Assembly: GCA_017463985.1 (NCBI GenBank)
Contig: JAFUEH010000001.1
Coordinates: forward strand, 1 to 64,000
From: Eubacterium sp.
Lineage (GTDB): Bacteria; Bacillota; Clostridia; Oscillospirales; Acutalibacteraceae
DNA length: 64,000 bases
Direction: 5' to 3'
Positions 16,844 through 24,734 of this stretch are shown here, piece after piece. Positions within the stretch are counted from its first letter, which is position 1. Each line of letters begins with the position of its first letter. The notes below the pieces were generated by a model. It was not told the DNA's origin and did not search any database. It was given only the letters and a program-made list of their open reading frames with translations. The position numbers were made by a program, and so were the translations under genes.

Positions 16844-18052
16844 ATGGCTTACAGTAAAGAGTCCAAATACCTGCGCCATAGCGTGAGCAACCGTGAGGAA
16901 GCCGCCGAGGCGAAGGAAACGGACAGTAAAAATAAAAAGCCGGAATACCGCAGCAGCGTCATGACGCCAAAGCGCGCCAGGGAGCTGGCGGAGGCGGCAG
17001 AAGCGGCTGCGCTCGAAGGTGAAAGCACGACGCCTGAGACGGCCGCTTCGGAGGAGACAACGGCCGAGGAGCCTTCCTACAAAACCACCTATCGCAGCAG
17101 CGTCATCACACCCAAGCGAGCAAAGGAGCTGGCGCAGGAGGCGGAGGCAGCACCGGACAAGCCGGAGGAGGACGGGGAACCGGTCCACCGTAAGGGCACC
17201 GACGCGGATATGTTCCGCGGTAAGCAAAACGATGTGCAAAAGGAAATTGCCTACGGCGCAGCCTCTGCGGCAGAAACCGACAAAAACGCGCGCCACCGTG
17301 CGACGGTCCGTATGGCGGTCGCCATTGCCGTGTGCGCCGTATTCACATGCCTGCTGCAGCTGTTTTTGAAGCTGCATGTTCCCTTCACGCCGGACCTGTT
17401 CACGGTTGAATTTTCCGCCGTACCGGAGCTGATCGTTACCGTCGCTTACGGACCGCTGTTCGGACTGCTGCTGTGCTTCATTAAAAATTTAGTGCAAGTG
17501 CTGATTGTGCCAACCAGCCTGATCACCGCCGCCACCAATCTTGTGACAGAAGGCTGCTTTTTGCTGATTACCGGGCTGCTCTACGACCGCCTGATGTCCC
17601 ATCACGGCAAAAAACGCGCGAAAAAAAGAACAAAGATGCGTCGCTTCCACGCCGGCAAGATGCTGCTCAGCGCGCTCGTCGGCGCACTGCTGTCGCTGGT
17701 GCCGCAGTTTTTCATGACGAACTACGTGGCGTATCCGCTGATGGAGCACTTTTACAGTGACCGCGGCTTCACGCTGGCATCCCTGCTGACGGACTATCAG
17801 ACAGGCGTCACCGGCCTGCGCGGTCATCTGCCGTCCACCGTCGGCGCACTCGTACCGGACATCACCAGCATCGCGCGCGGCGTCGTCTTTGTGAACCTGC
17901 CGATCACGCTGGCAAAGCTGCTGATCGTCACGCTGCTCACAGTGCTGCTGTTGCTGCTGTTTTTACCGTTCCTGCAATACCGTGACAAAAAAGCGAAGCA
18001 GCAAAGCGCAAGCCACCGCGGCAGGCTGGAAACCTTAGAAAACCGAAAATAA
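16844..18052 (+). CDS. ECF-transporter S-component-like membrane protein with long cytoplasmic N-terminus
   Basis: 402 residues. The first ~140 are hydrophilic and contain two copies of a 'YRSSV-TPKRA-ELA' unit (about 29-48 and 86-105). The C-terminal ~250 residues have five to six membrane segments and the folate/riboflavin S-component features (PFTPDLFTVEFSAVPELIV, GPLFGLLLCFIKNL, a late VNLPITLAKLL segment). S components bind a vitamin or similar small molecule and use a shared EcfT/EcfA energising unit, which is not in this window. A second such protein is encoded at 20390. The substrate is unknown. AGAGGGAGACAGT precedes the start. Confidence 0.75.
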   Translation: MAYSKESKYLRHSVSNREEAAEAKETDSKNKKPEYRSSVMTPKRARELAEAAEAAALEGESTTPETAASEETTAEEPSYKTTYRSSVITPKRAKELAQEAEAAPDKPEEDGEPVHRKGTDADMFRGKQNDVQKEIAYGAASAAETDKNARHRATVRMAVAIAVCAVFTCLLQLFLKLHVPFTPDLFTVEFSAVPELIVTVAYGPLFGLLLCFIKNLVQVLIVPTSLITAATNLVTEGCFLLITGLLYDRLMSHHGKKRAKKRTKMRRFHAGKMLLSALVGALLSLVPQFFMTNYVAYPLMEHFYSDRGFTLASLLTDYQTGVTGLRGHLPSTVGALVPDITSIARGVVFVNLPITLAKLLIVTLLTVLLLLLFLPFLQYRDKKAKQQSASHRGRLETLENRK

Positions 18053-18060
18053 CCGAAAGA

Positions 18061-18084
18061 CGGTCGCCCTCGGGCGACCGTTTT
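18061..18084. terminator. Intrinsic terminator after the S-component-like gene
   Basis: 9-bp GC-rich stem CGGTCGCCC/GGGCGACCG, loop TC, followed by TTTTG. Confidence 0.8.
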
Positions 18085-18124
18085 GTTATCGATGTATTGG
18101 TATTTTTATGATAGATAATTGCCG

Positions 18125-18841
18125 TTACGGCTTGTATTTTTCTCCCGTCAGCGCCTCAAAAGAGGTTTTGACCGCGTCCTCGCTGATATTGCACTCCAGC
18201 ACATAGACCGGCACACTGCGCATTAACCCATCCAGCAGGTCCAGCGTACCGGCGACCGCCTGCGCCTCCTTGGGAATATACAGCTGCTTCACAATATCGC
18301 GCAAGATCTCGCCGGTCGTCACACGGCGGATACGGTTTTCCTCGCCGCGGCGCAGGTAACAGATGCCGCTGAGCAGGATGCTGCCGTGATTTTCGTACCG
18401 CTCCTTGCCGGCATAGGGCGTGGCATAAGCCTCCGCCTCGCCGTTTTCGACGCGCAGGATCGGCTTGTCGCCGTTCACGATGTCTACCCCGTCAAGGTAT
18501 TTTCGCCACAGGCGGATATGCGTCGTCTTGCCGGTGCCGCTCGGCGCGGTGAACAGATAGCCCTTGCCGCGGTAGCTGATGACCGCACCGTGGAAAACCG
18601 CCCGATGATACAGCGGCAGGCGATTGGCAATTTCACGGTAAACGCATATACTCTCCGCGTAATCACGCTGCGGATGATACGGCGAGATCGCCACCTCCTG
18701 ATCAATATGCTCGTCCGTGACCGTCACAGCAAAATCCGCCGGTGCGTCGGTCAGGTAGGCGCGGCAATATTCCTTTGTAAAGGCGTAATGGCAGTTCACC
18801 TCCACGGTAAGCCCTGCCAGCGCCACGTTAAATTTTTCCAT
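18125..18841 (-). CDS. HPr kinase/phosphorylase-like P-loop ATPase
   Basis: 238 residues. Contains the HprK-type core: FHGAVI, Walker A APSGTGKT (99-106), and VNGDKPIL, but lacks the N-terminal domain of true HPr kinases. Proteins like this recur in ribosomal-peptide clusters; in some lasso-peptide clusters a relative phosphorylates the precursor C-terminus. Here it follows the nucleotidyltransferase gene by 11 bases, the same partner seen in such clusters. The start at 18841 has AGGGGAGC directly upstream. I infer a role in modifying the small peptides encoded nearby; a metabolic kinase is the alternative. Confidence 0.75.
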   Translation of the reverse strand: MEKFNVALAGLTVEVNCHYAFTKEYCRAYLTDAPADFAVTVTDEHIDQEVAISPYHPQRDYAESICVYREIANRLPLYHRAVFHGAVISYRGKGYLFTAPSGTGKTTHIRLWRKYLDGVDIVNGDKPILRVENGEAEAYATPYAGKERYENHGSILLSGICYLRRGEENRIRRVTTGEILRDIVKQLYIPKEAQAVAGTLDLLDGLMRSVPVYVLECNISEDAVKTSFEALTGEKYKP

Positions 18842-18852
18842 AAGCTCCCCTG

Positions 18853-19981
18853 TTATTTGGCCAATACGTTTTTGATATAGCGCAGCGCAGCGCCAAGACG
18901 CGCGTGCTTCAGCTTATCCGCCAGCCGATACAGCTGACAGTGCAGCGTGGAATAGCCTCGCTCCGCGCACTGCGGATAATTGATATAAATATACTGCTTG
19001 GACGGAAAGATAATGCCCCATACCCGCCGCAGCCGCGCAAAGCGCACGTGCTCCGCGAGGTCTTTTTTTACGCTGTTGCGGACAAAAATCTCCTTCGTGC
19101 CGTGATTACCGCCCTCGATTACCGTTTCGATCGCCTGCGTCAGGTCGCGTTCGGTCGGGTTGTCCTCGAACCAAAGCCCCTCCAGCGCCATCAGCACGTC
19201 ATAGCTTTCCTGAAAGCCGTACTGCGCAATAATGCGCTTCACCAGCGCCTCGTCCACCTTGCCGGCAAACGCCTTTTTCAGGTAATACAGATCCAGGACG
19301 CGGCGGAGTCCGCAGCCAGCCGTTTCAAAATGCTTGATCGTGTGCAGAATCGTATAAAGATAGTAATAGGTATCCTCCGGCACAAAGCCCAGCGGCTCGC
19401 CGTCGATCGGTCGACTGTGCGCAAACGGATCGCTGAGCGCCTCGGCAAACAGCTCGCGCCGGAACAGAATAATTTCCGTAAAATAATCGGTGTGGAATTC
19501 CGCCAGCAGCCCGTCCGACAGGATCGCGTTAAACTCCTCCGGCTGATGCTGGTAGGTCTCATGACCGGCGGCCTGCACCAGCGCCATCGCTTTTTCCAAA
19601 TTTTCGCGGTCAATGATAAAATCGATGTCCGACATCATGCGCAGCTCCGGCGAAGGATACAGCTTTTTGGTGACAGTGCCCTGCGCCTCGAGCGTGCGGA
19701 TGCCGTTTTCGTGCATCAAGGAAGCCAGGGCGTCGCGCGCCATCGACTGGCGCACATCGCGCTGTACGGCGAACATAAAAAAAGAGCTGCCATTCCTGCG
19801 CCACCGCCGGCGCCGGCTGGTGTTCCAGCTGCTGCAGGCTGAGATAGGCAAGGTTCGCCACCTCGTGCTCCTTGCCGATTTTCAGCACGCCTTCAAACGA
19901 TACCTCGTCCGGCTTTTCCTGCGGTCGGGTACCGTGCACAGCGCAATATAGTAAATGGATCAAATATTCGTAGTCCTTCAT
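18853..19981 (-). pseudogene. Nucleotidyltransferase family protein (NTP_transf_5-like), frameshifted at a T7 tract
   Basis: Two overlapping frames make one protein. The N-terminal part starts at 19981 (MKDYEYLIHLL..., GGAAG upstream) and stays in frame to EWQLFF. The rest continues in another frame from MFAVQRD through the nucleotidyltransferase motif MSDIDFIID to 18853. The switch lies at a run of seven T (7 A on the plus strand, 19777-19783). Removing one T gives an uninterrupted 375-codon gene, so this is a sequencing error, a recent inactivation or slippage-dependent expression. It is cotranscribed with the HPr-kinase-like gene, and this pair is typical of peptide-modification clusters. 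Confidence 0.75.
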
Positions 19982-20092
19982 AGCTTCCTTTTCCGTTCGA
20001 CAAACACTGCCTTGCCCCTCCACTGTACCATAAACCGATGCAATTTGCAACTAAAAAAGCCGCAGGCGCAAAGGAAAAGCCGCCTCGCACTT

Positions 20093-20367
20093 AAGCATAG
20101 GGGATCCGAACACGACAGCCCAAAACGGCTGAAAATGGCATATCTGCACATTTTTCTCCTTACCATACGCCAGTATGCTCTCGTCGAAGAAATGCACAGC
20201 TATACTCATTTTCAGCCGTTTTGGGTGCTATGCAGTTTAAAAAGTGCTGATTTTTGTTCAGACAAGGCAAAAAGCGCAGGAACCCTTTCGGGTTCAGAGC
20301 ATTTTTAACGCAGTATTAACGGAAATCAGCCTTTTTAAACCTTGTCGGGTTTGAATCCCCTATGCTT
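20093..20367. mobile_element. 275-bp MITE-like element of nested inverted repeats
   Basis: Bounded by imperfect terminal inverted repeats: AAGCATAGGGGAT on the left and ATCCCCTATGCTT on the right, pairing over ~25 bp with few mismatches. Inside are two further inverted repeats: CCCAAAACGGCTGAAAATG (20119 region) against its complement ending near 20226, and TTTAAAAAGTGCTGATTT (20236 region) against AAATCAGCCTTTTTAAA near 20325-20341. No transposase is encoded. It fills the gap between the S-component gene and the nucleotidyltransferase gene and could act as a small non-autonomous transposon or as a transcript-folding element. No target duplication was clear. Confidence 0.55.
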
Positions 20368-20389
20368 TTGTAAGGCAGCTTGATTTTTA

Positions 20390-21139
20390 TCACGGTTCGT
20401 TAATAAGATGATTTAAGGGCTTGTAGAACGCGAGTAACAGCAGCGCGCAGAAAAGGCATTTTGCCGCCGTCATCGGTCCGTTATACACGATCGCGCCGAC
20501 AAGGATCGAGTCCATCGACGGGAACAGCCCCGTCAGGAACGGCAGCAGCCGCGTCAAGCCGCCGTAGGCGACCTGATAATAGCCCAGTACCTCCTCACTG
20601 CTCACGCTCGACAGTCGGAGCTGCAGCGGGTACAATACGTAGCTCACGCTGAGCACGGTGACCGCGCCGGATACCACCGTGCCGAGCAGGCCGCTGAGCG
20701 CCAGCGACGGCAGTACCTTGTCGATCTTTCCCTTGCCCTTGGCAACATGCTTTTGCTCCGCCTTTTCCAGCATCCGCGATCGGACGGTCACCTTGAACAG
20801 CCAATAGGTAATCAGCACGGAGACGACCTCTACAAGGATTTTGTTCACCGCGCTCGGCACAAAGCTCGGGATAAAAATACAGACCGCCGCGCTTTTTATG
20901 ACGCTGATCGCAACGCCTGCCAACGGATGCACCGTGAACGCCACGAGCAGCACCGCGATGTAAGAGAATTCAACGGACAGGATCTTCGGCGTAAAGGGTA
21001 TCGGCAGCTTGATGAAGCTCAGCCCGATCCCCAGCGCGCAGAAAAACACAAACGCGATGCACTTTCGCTGAAAAACCGCTCGGCGGTTATCCTCGTTGAC
21101 CACGCGCTCATAAATCGTTTCTTCGCTGTTCTTTGCCAT
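20390..21139 (-). CDS. ECF-transporter S-component-like membrane protein
   Basis: 249 residues with about six membrane segments after a short N-terminal cytoplasmic stretch. It resembles the C-terminal domain of the 16844 protein: PFTPKILSVEFSYIAVLLVAF, AGVAISVIKSA, YVLYPLQ, and a final GPMTAAKCLFCALLL segment. As a vitamin-type S component it would need a shared ECF module, not seen here. The start at 21139 follows AAGGGAAGTGACGGC. It lies 78 bases behind the 50-residue peptide gene with a hairpin between them. Confidence 0.7.
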   Translation of the reverse strand: MAKNSEETIYERVVNEDNRRAVFQRKCIAFVFFCALGIGLSFIKLPIPFTPKILSVEFSYIAVLLVAFTVHPLAGVAISVIKSAAVCIFIPSFVPSAVNKILVEVVSVLITYWLFKVTVRSRMLEKAEQKHVAKGKGKIDKVLPSLALSGLLGTVVSGAVTVLSVSYVLYPLQLRLSSVSSEEVLGYYQVAYGGLTRLLPFLTGLFPSMDSILVGAIVYNGPMTAAKCLFCALLLLAFYKPLNHLINEP

Positions 21140-21170
21140 GCCGTCACTTCCCTTCTCTGCTTGACGAAAC

Positions 21171-21198
21171 GCCCTCTCCATAACCGTACGGAGAGGGC
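21171..21198 (-). terminator. Intercistronic hairpin between the peptide gene and the S-component gene
   Basis: Perfect 9-bp stem GCCCTCTCC/GGAGAGGGC followed on the minus strand by GTTTCG. The T run is short, so it may be a partial terminator that lets some transcripts through, giving the peptide higher expression than the transporter. Confidence 0.5.
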
Positions 21199-21217
21199 TT
21201 CGTTAATATTATCTTCC

Positions 21218-21370
21218 TTACATGGACCAGTCAAAGCCCTGTATGCCCGTCTCCCAAGCGCCGGAGAGCACGGTCGGCGTGAGCGTACCCTCGCCGGAGG
21301 CAGTGATGACGTCCTGTGCGTTGATTTTGATAACCGTCAACTCCGGTTCTGTATATTGTAAATGCTTCAT
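21218..21370 (-). CDS. 50-residue peptide, candidate ribosomal-peptide precursor (copy 2)
   Basis: Paralogue of the peptide at 13515. It carries EPELTVIKINAQDVITASGEG and then a different C-terminal half ending QGFDWSM. The ATG at 21370 has AAGGAGGAAG upstream and lies 12 bases behind the stop of the large DUF285 protein gene. Both peptides therefore sit in the same place relative to a secreted protein with the same C-terminal domain. The conserved first ~29 residues and variable remainder suggest a leader/core division after TASG.G. No signal peptide. The modifying enzymes, if any, may be the HPr-kinase-like protein and nucleotidyltransferase encoded downstream. Confidence 0.7.
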   Translation of the reverse strand: MKHLQYTEPELTVIKINAQDVITASGEGTLTPTVLSGAWETGIQGFDWSM

Positions 21371-21382
21371 CGTTCTTCCTCC

Positions 21383-24163
21383 TTATGCTCTGTTGGCAGC
21401 CTCTTTGACCTTGCCGTTGTACAGGATTAATGCCTTGCCAAGATAGCCGCTTGTGCCGGTTTCGTCGGAATTAACGCACAGCAGCGCGTAGTCCGTTACG
21501 CTGCAGGTCACGGTCGCGCCGCCAAAGCTGAGCGTAAACGGCTTGTCAAAATCGATCGCGTTAATATCGCTGACCTGAATAAAGTATTTGCCGTCGCCCT
21601 TGGTGGCCAAAAGTCCGCCCGTGCTGCTCTTCCAGCCGCTCGGTGTGCTCAGGCTGATATCGCCAAGGTCCTTGCCCTCCTCGTAGCCGTTAATGTACAG
21701 CCGCAGGCGGGAGGTCGGCGCGCAAACATAAGACATACCGGTGAACTGAACGTCGCTCGACTGCGCCAGCTGCAGCGTTTTTTCTGCGGCGTCGCCGTAC
21801 GGCTCATAAAAGTCATTCAGCATTTCTTTGTAATAGTCAGCATCTTTGCCGGTATATGCCACCAGGTCAACCGTGCCTTCCTTCTGCATATAATCGGTGA
21901 AATACTGCTGTGAAGCAAAGCAGTACAGCATCATCGCTGTCGCCAGATCGCCGTAATTATCATCTTCCTGCATGGCGAGACAGTAGTTGATCGCGGAGAA
22001 CGTCAGCGTGTCGACCGTTTCGCCGTCCTCGTCCAGCAGCTCTACCGTCACTTCCTCCGTGATCTGCGCCGGTGCCTGGCGTACATGGAAGACATAGTCC
22101 CCTTCTACGCCGGCTTCCTCGCTTCTTTCGTCCAGCTCGTCGATCGCGTATTCCTGCCATGCCGAAAGCACGTAGTCCGCGTTCTCGCTGTCCTCGTTAT
22201 ACCGGTAGCGGATCGTCGTAGCGCCTTCCACATCGGCATAATAGTCCACGTCGATATAATAATTGGATACGATCTCGGCACCGATCGACAGGCTCACCTG
22301 GTCGTTCGGCTCTAACGGTTTGACGGAGAAATAACCGGTTTGCACATTCGCCCACATCTTGTCAGCGGCATTTTCATTGTATGGCTTTTTGCTGATATTA
22401 CCGTACAGCTTTTCGCAGTCGTAGAACATATCTGTGCCGTCAAAAAAGCTATAGTAATCGACAACTGTCCAGTCAACGGTTTCGTCCGCTACCCAGATCC
22501 GCCGTAATGAGGTACAGCCGTTGAACATAGCGTCAGCTTCATATAACGACGTTGTATCAAAGCTGCTGAGGTCAAGCGTTTTCAGCGATGTACAGTTCTC
22601 AAACATCTCAGTCATATTGCCGATACTAGAAGTATCAAAGCTGCTGAGATCAATCGATTGCAAGCCGGTACAGTCAACAAACATATTGTTGGCGTCGCTC
22701 ACATTAGCGGTATCAAAGCTGCTGAGATCCAGCGTTGTCAAGCCGCTGCATCCGGCGAACATACCGCCGGTATATACTACGTTCGAGGTATCGAAATTGC
22801 TGACATCGAGCGTCGTCAAACCGCTGCAATCACCGAACATACAAAACATAGAATCAACGGACGAGGTATCAAAATGGCTGACATCGAGCGTCGTCAAGGT
22901 GCTGCAGCCGTTGAACATAGACTCCATGTCTGTAACAGCCGAAGTGTTCAGATTTTCGATCGCTTCGATCGTTTCAAGGTTACATAACCCGTCAAACCAA
23001 AGCGCGGTGCACTGCGGTCTCGCGGCTGCAAAGGAATCATCAAAAACAACCGTAGTGATACTTCCTTGATACGCTTCCCACGGCTGAAACCCTTCTGTAT
23101 CGCTCACATCCCAGGCGTTTTCGCTCGGCATTTCGTCGTCATAGCGGAACGTCAGCGTATCCACGCCGTCAAACACCGCATACGCCTGCATTTCTGCCTC
23201 CTGCTTAACGGAGAAATAACCAGTTTCTACGTTCGCCCACGTGCTGTCAACGTCATTCTCGTCGTACGTCTTGCCGCTGATGTTGCCGGACAGGCTTTCG
23301 CAGCCGAGGAACATATCTGTGTCATCAAATTCGTCGCTGTTACTTGTCCAATAGACGGAATCATCTGCTACCCAAATACGCTCTAACGAGGAGCAGTTAT
23401 AAAACATCTGATATGTGCCCCATAATTTCGGAGCATCAAAACTACTGAGATCAAGCGAAGTCAAGGAATTACACTCAGAAAACATCCAGGTCATATCCTC
23501 TACTTTAGAGGTATTGAAGCTGCTGAGATCAAGCGAAACCAGTGAATTGCAGTCGCAAAACATGCCATTTAGATCCCATACTTTAGCGGTGTTAAAGCTA
23601 CTGAGATCAAGTGACGTTAAGCAATTGCAACCATAGAACATAGCCCTCATGTTTTCTACATTAGATGTAACAAAATTACTGACATCCAGCGAACTCACAA
23701 TATTGCAGTCGCAGAACATAAAGGACATATCCAAAACACTTGTTGTATCAAAATTGCTGACATCCAGCGAACTCAGTGAACGGCAAGCATTAAACATATC
23801 CCCCATATTCGTTACAGAGGAAGTGTTCAGATTTTCGATCGCGCTAATTGTTTCAAGATTAGAACACTCAATAAACCAGCATGCCGTGTTCTGCGGTCTT
23901 GCCGCTGCAAAGGAATCATCAAAAACGACGGTGGTAATGCTTTCCGTATAGTCACCCCACGGCTGACCACCTTCCGTATTGCTTACATCCCAGGCGTTTT
24001 CGTCCGGCATGGCGTCATCATAGCGGAACGTCAGCGTATCCACGCCGTCAAACACCGCATACGCCGTCTCTCCGTCCGCAAAAGCGGCTACGCTGCTGAG
24101 CGGCAGCGCCGTGATCATCAAGATCGCCGCCATCAGAAGCGACAACAGTTTTTTCATTTTCAT
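21383..24163 (-). CDS. Large secreted BspA-type protein with two DUF285 repeat blocks
   Basis: 926 residues. Signal peptide (MKMKKLLSLLMAAILMITALPLSSVAA), then two blocks, each beginning YAVFDGVDTLTFRYDD and made of ~24-residue DUF285/LRR units such as LDLSSFDTSSIGNMTEMF, each closed by YFSVK. The C-terminal ~300 residues (NYCLAMQEDDNYGDLATAMM ... ALILYNGKVKEAANRA) match the C-terminal domain of the 13686 protein in layout. It is likely a surface-exposed binding protein. The start at 24163 is preferred because GAGGAG lies 7 bases upstream; the ATG at 24169 is too close to it. The 50-residue peptide gene follows in 12 bases. Confidence 0.8.
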   Translation of the reverse strand: MKMKKLLSLLMAAILMITALPLSSVAAFADGETAYAVFDGVDTLTFRYDDAMPDENAWDVSNTEGGQPWGDYTESITTVVFDDSFAAARPQNTACWFIECSNLETISAIENLNTSSVTNMGDMFNACRSLSSLDVSNFDTTSVLDMSFMFCDCNIVSSLDVSNFVTSNVENMRAMFYGCNCLTSLDLSSFNTAKVWDLNGMFCDCNSLVSLDLSSFNTSKVEDMTWMFSECNSLTSLDLSSFDAPKLWGTYQMFYNCSSLERIWVADDSVYWTSNSDEFDDTDMFLGCESLSGNISGKTYDENDVDSTWANVETGYFSVKQEAEMQAYAVFDGVDTLTFRYDDEMPSENAWDVSDTEGFQPWEAYQGSITTVVFDDSFAAARPQCTALWFDGLCNLETIEAIENLNTSAVTDMESMFNGCSTLTTLDVSHFDTSSVDSMFCMFGDCSGLTTLDVSNFDTSNVVYTGGMFAGCSGLTTLDLSSFDTANVSDANNMFVDCTGLQSIDLSSFDTSSIGNMTEMFENCTSLKTLDLSSFDTTSLYEADAMFNGCTSLRRIWVADETVDWTVVDYYSFFDGTDMFYDCEKLYGNISKKPYNENAADKMWANVQTGYFSVKPLEPNDQVSLSIGAEIVSNYYIDVDYYADVEGATTIRYRYNEDSENADYVLSAWQEYAIDELDERSEEAGVEGDYVFHVRQAPAQITEEVTVELLDEDGETVDTLTFSAINYCLAMQEDDNYGDLATAMMLYCFASQQYFTDYMQKEGTVDLVAYTGKDADYYKEMLNDFYEPYGDAAEKTLQLAQSSDVQFTGMSYVCAPTSRLRLYINGYEEGKDLGDISLSTPSGWKSSTGGLLATKGDGKYFIQVSDINAIDFDKPFTLSFGGATVTCSVTDYALLCVNSDETGTSGYLGKALILYNGKVKEAANRA

Positions 24164-24314
24164 AAGCATTCTCCTCACTGTTAGACAAAAAGTGCACTTC
24201 GTAATAAAAGCCACAATAAATTATATATATATTGTCAAGAAATACATTGATCATTAACAAAAAATTAATAATTTATTTACAATTATATTAAAATATCACA
24301 AATTCCATTACATA

Positions 24315-24347
24315 AAAATGGACTATCCCCGATGAGATAGCCCATTT
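24315..24347 (-). terminator. Terminator after hypA
   Basis: Stem AAAATGGaCTATC with GATAGcCCATTTT, one internal mismatch, followed on the minus strand by TTTTTATG. Confidence 0.7.
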
Positions 24348-24363
24348 TGTGAATGATATATTT

Positions 24364-24714
24364 TTATGCTGTTTCGGCTTCGATTTCTTTAATGACGCAC
24401 TCATTCCCCTGCACGAGCCACGTCTCGCCGCTGTGACAGTAGGGACATTCCTTGCCGTACTTCACGGTTTCGTAAGTCCGTTCACAGCTCGAGCAGTAGG
24501 TGACCGCCGGAATCGTTTCCAGCACCAGCTCTGAATCCTTCAGCACCGGATGCCGTCCCTTAAAGTAATTCCAACAGTCCACGAACAGGTCCGTCATAAT
24601 GCCGGACACCTCGCCCACCTGCAGCACAACTCTGCCGATATTGACGATATTCTCCTCCTCGGCAGTTTGGTCCAGCGTGTTCGCCAGGTTAATGATGATT
24701 CCCATTTCATGCAC
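24364..24714 (-). CDS. hypA: Hydrogenase/urease nickel incorporation protein HypA
   Basis: 116 residues, the usual length. HypA delivers nickel to the large subunit of [NiFe]-hydrogenase precursors. The nickel-binding N-terminal MHE is intact and the zinc site CSSCER ... CPYCHSGE has two CxxC pairs. Its gene starts 20 bases after the stop of the 973-residue iron-sulfur flavoprotein gene, so both are probably on one transcript. No other hyp gene or hydrogenase subunit is in the window, which raises the question of what the nickel is for. Confidence 0.93.
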   Translation of the reverse strand: MHEMGIIINLANTLDQTAEEENIVNIGRVVLQVGEVSGIMTDLFVDCWNYFKGRHPVLKDSELVLETIPAVTYCSSCERTYETVKYGKECPYCHSGETWLVQGNECVIKEIEAETA

Positions 24715-24734
24715 GATCCGTTACCTCCGTACAC

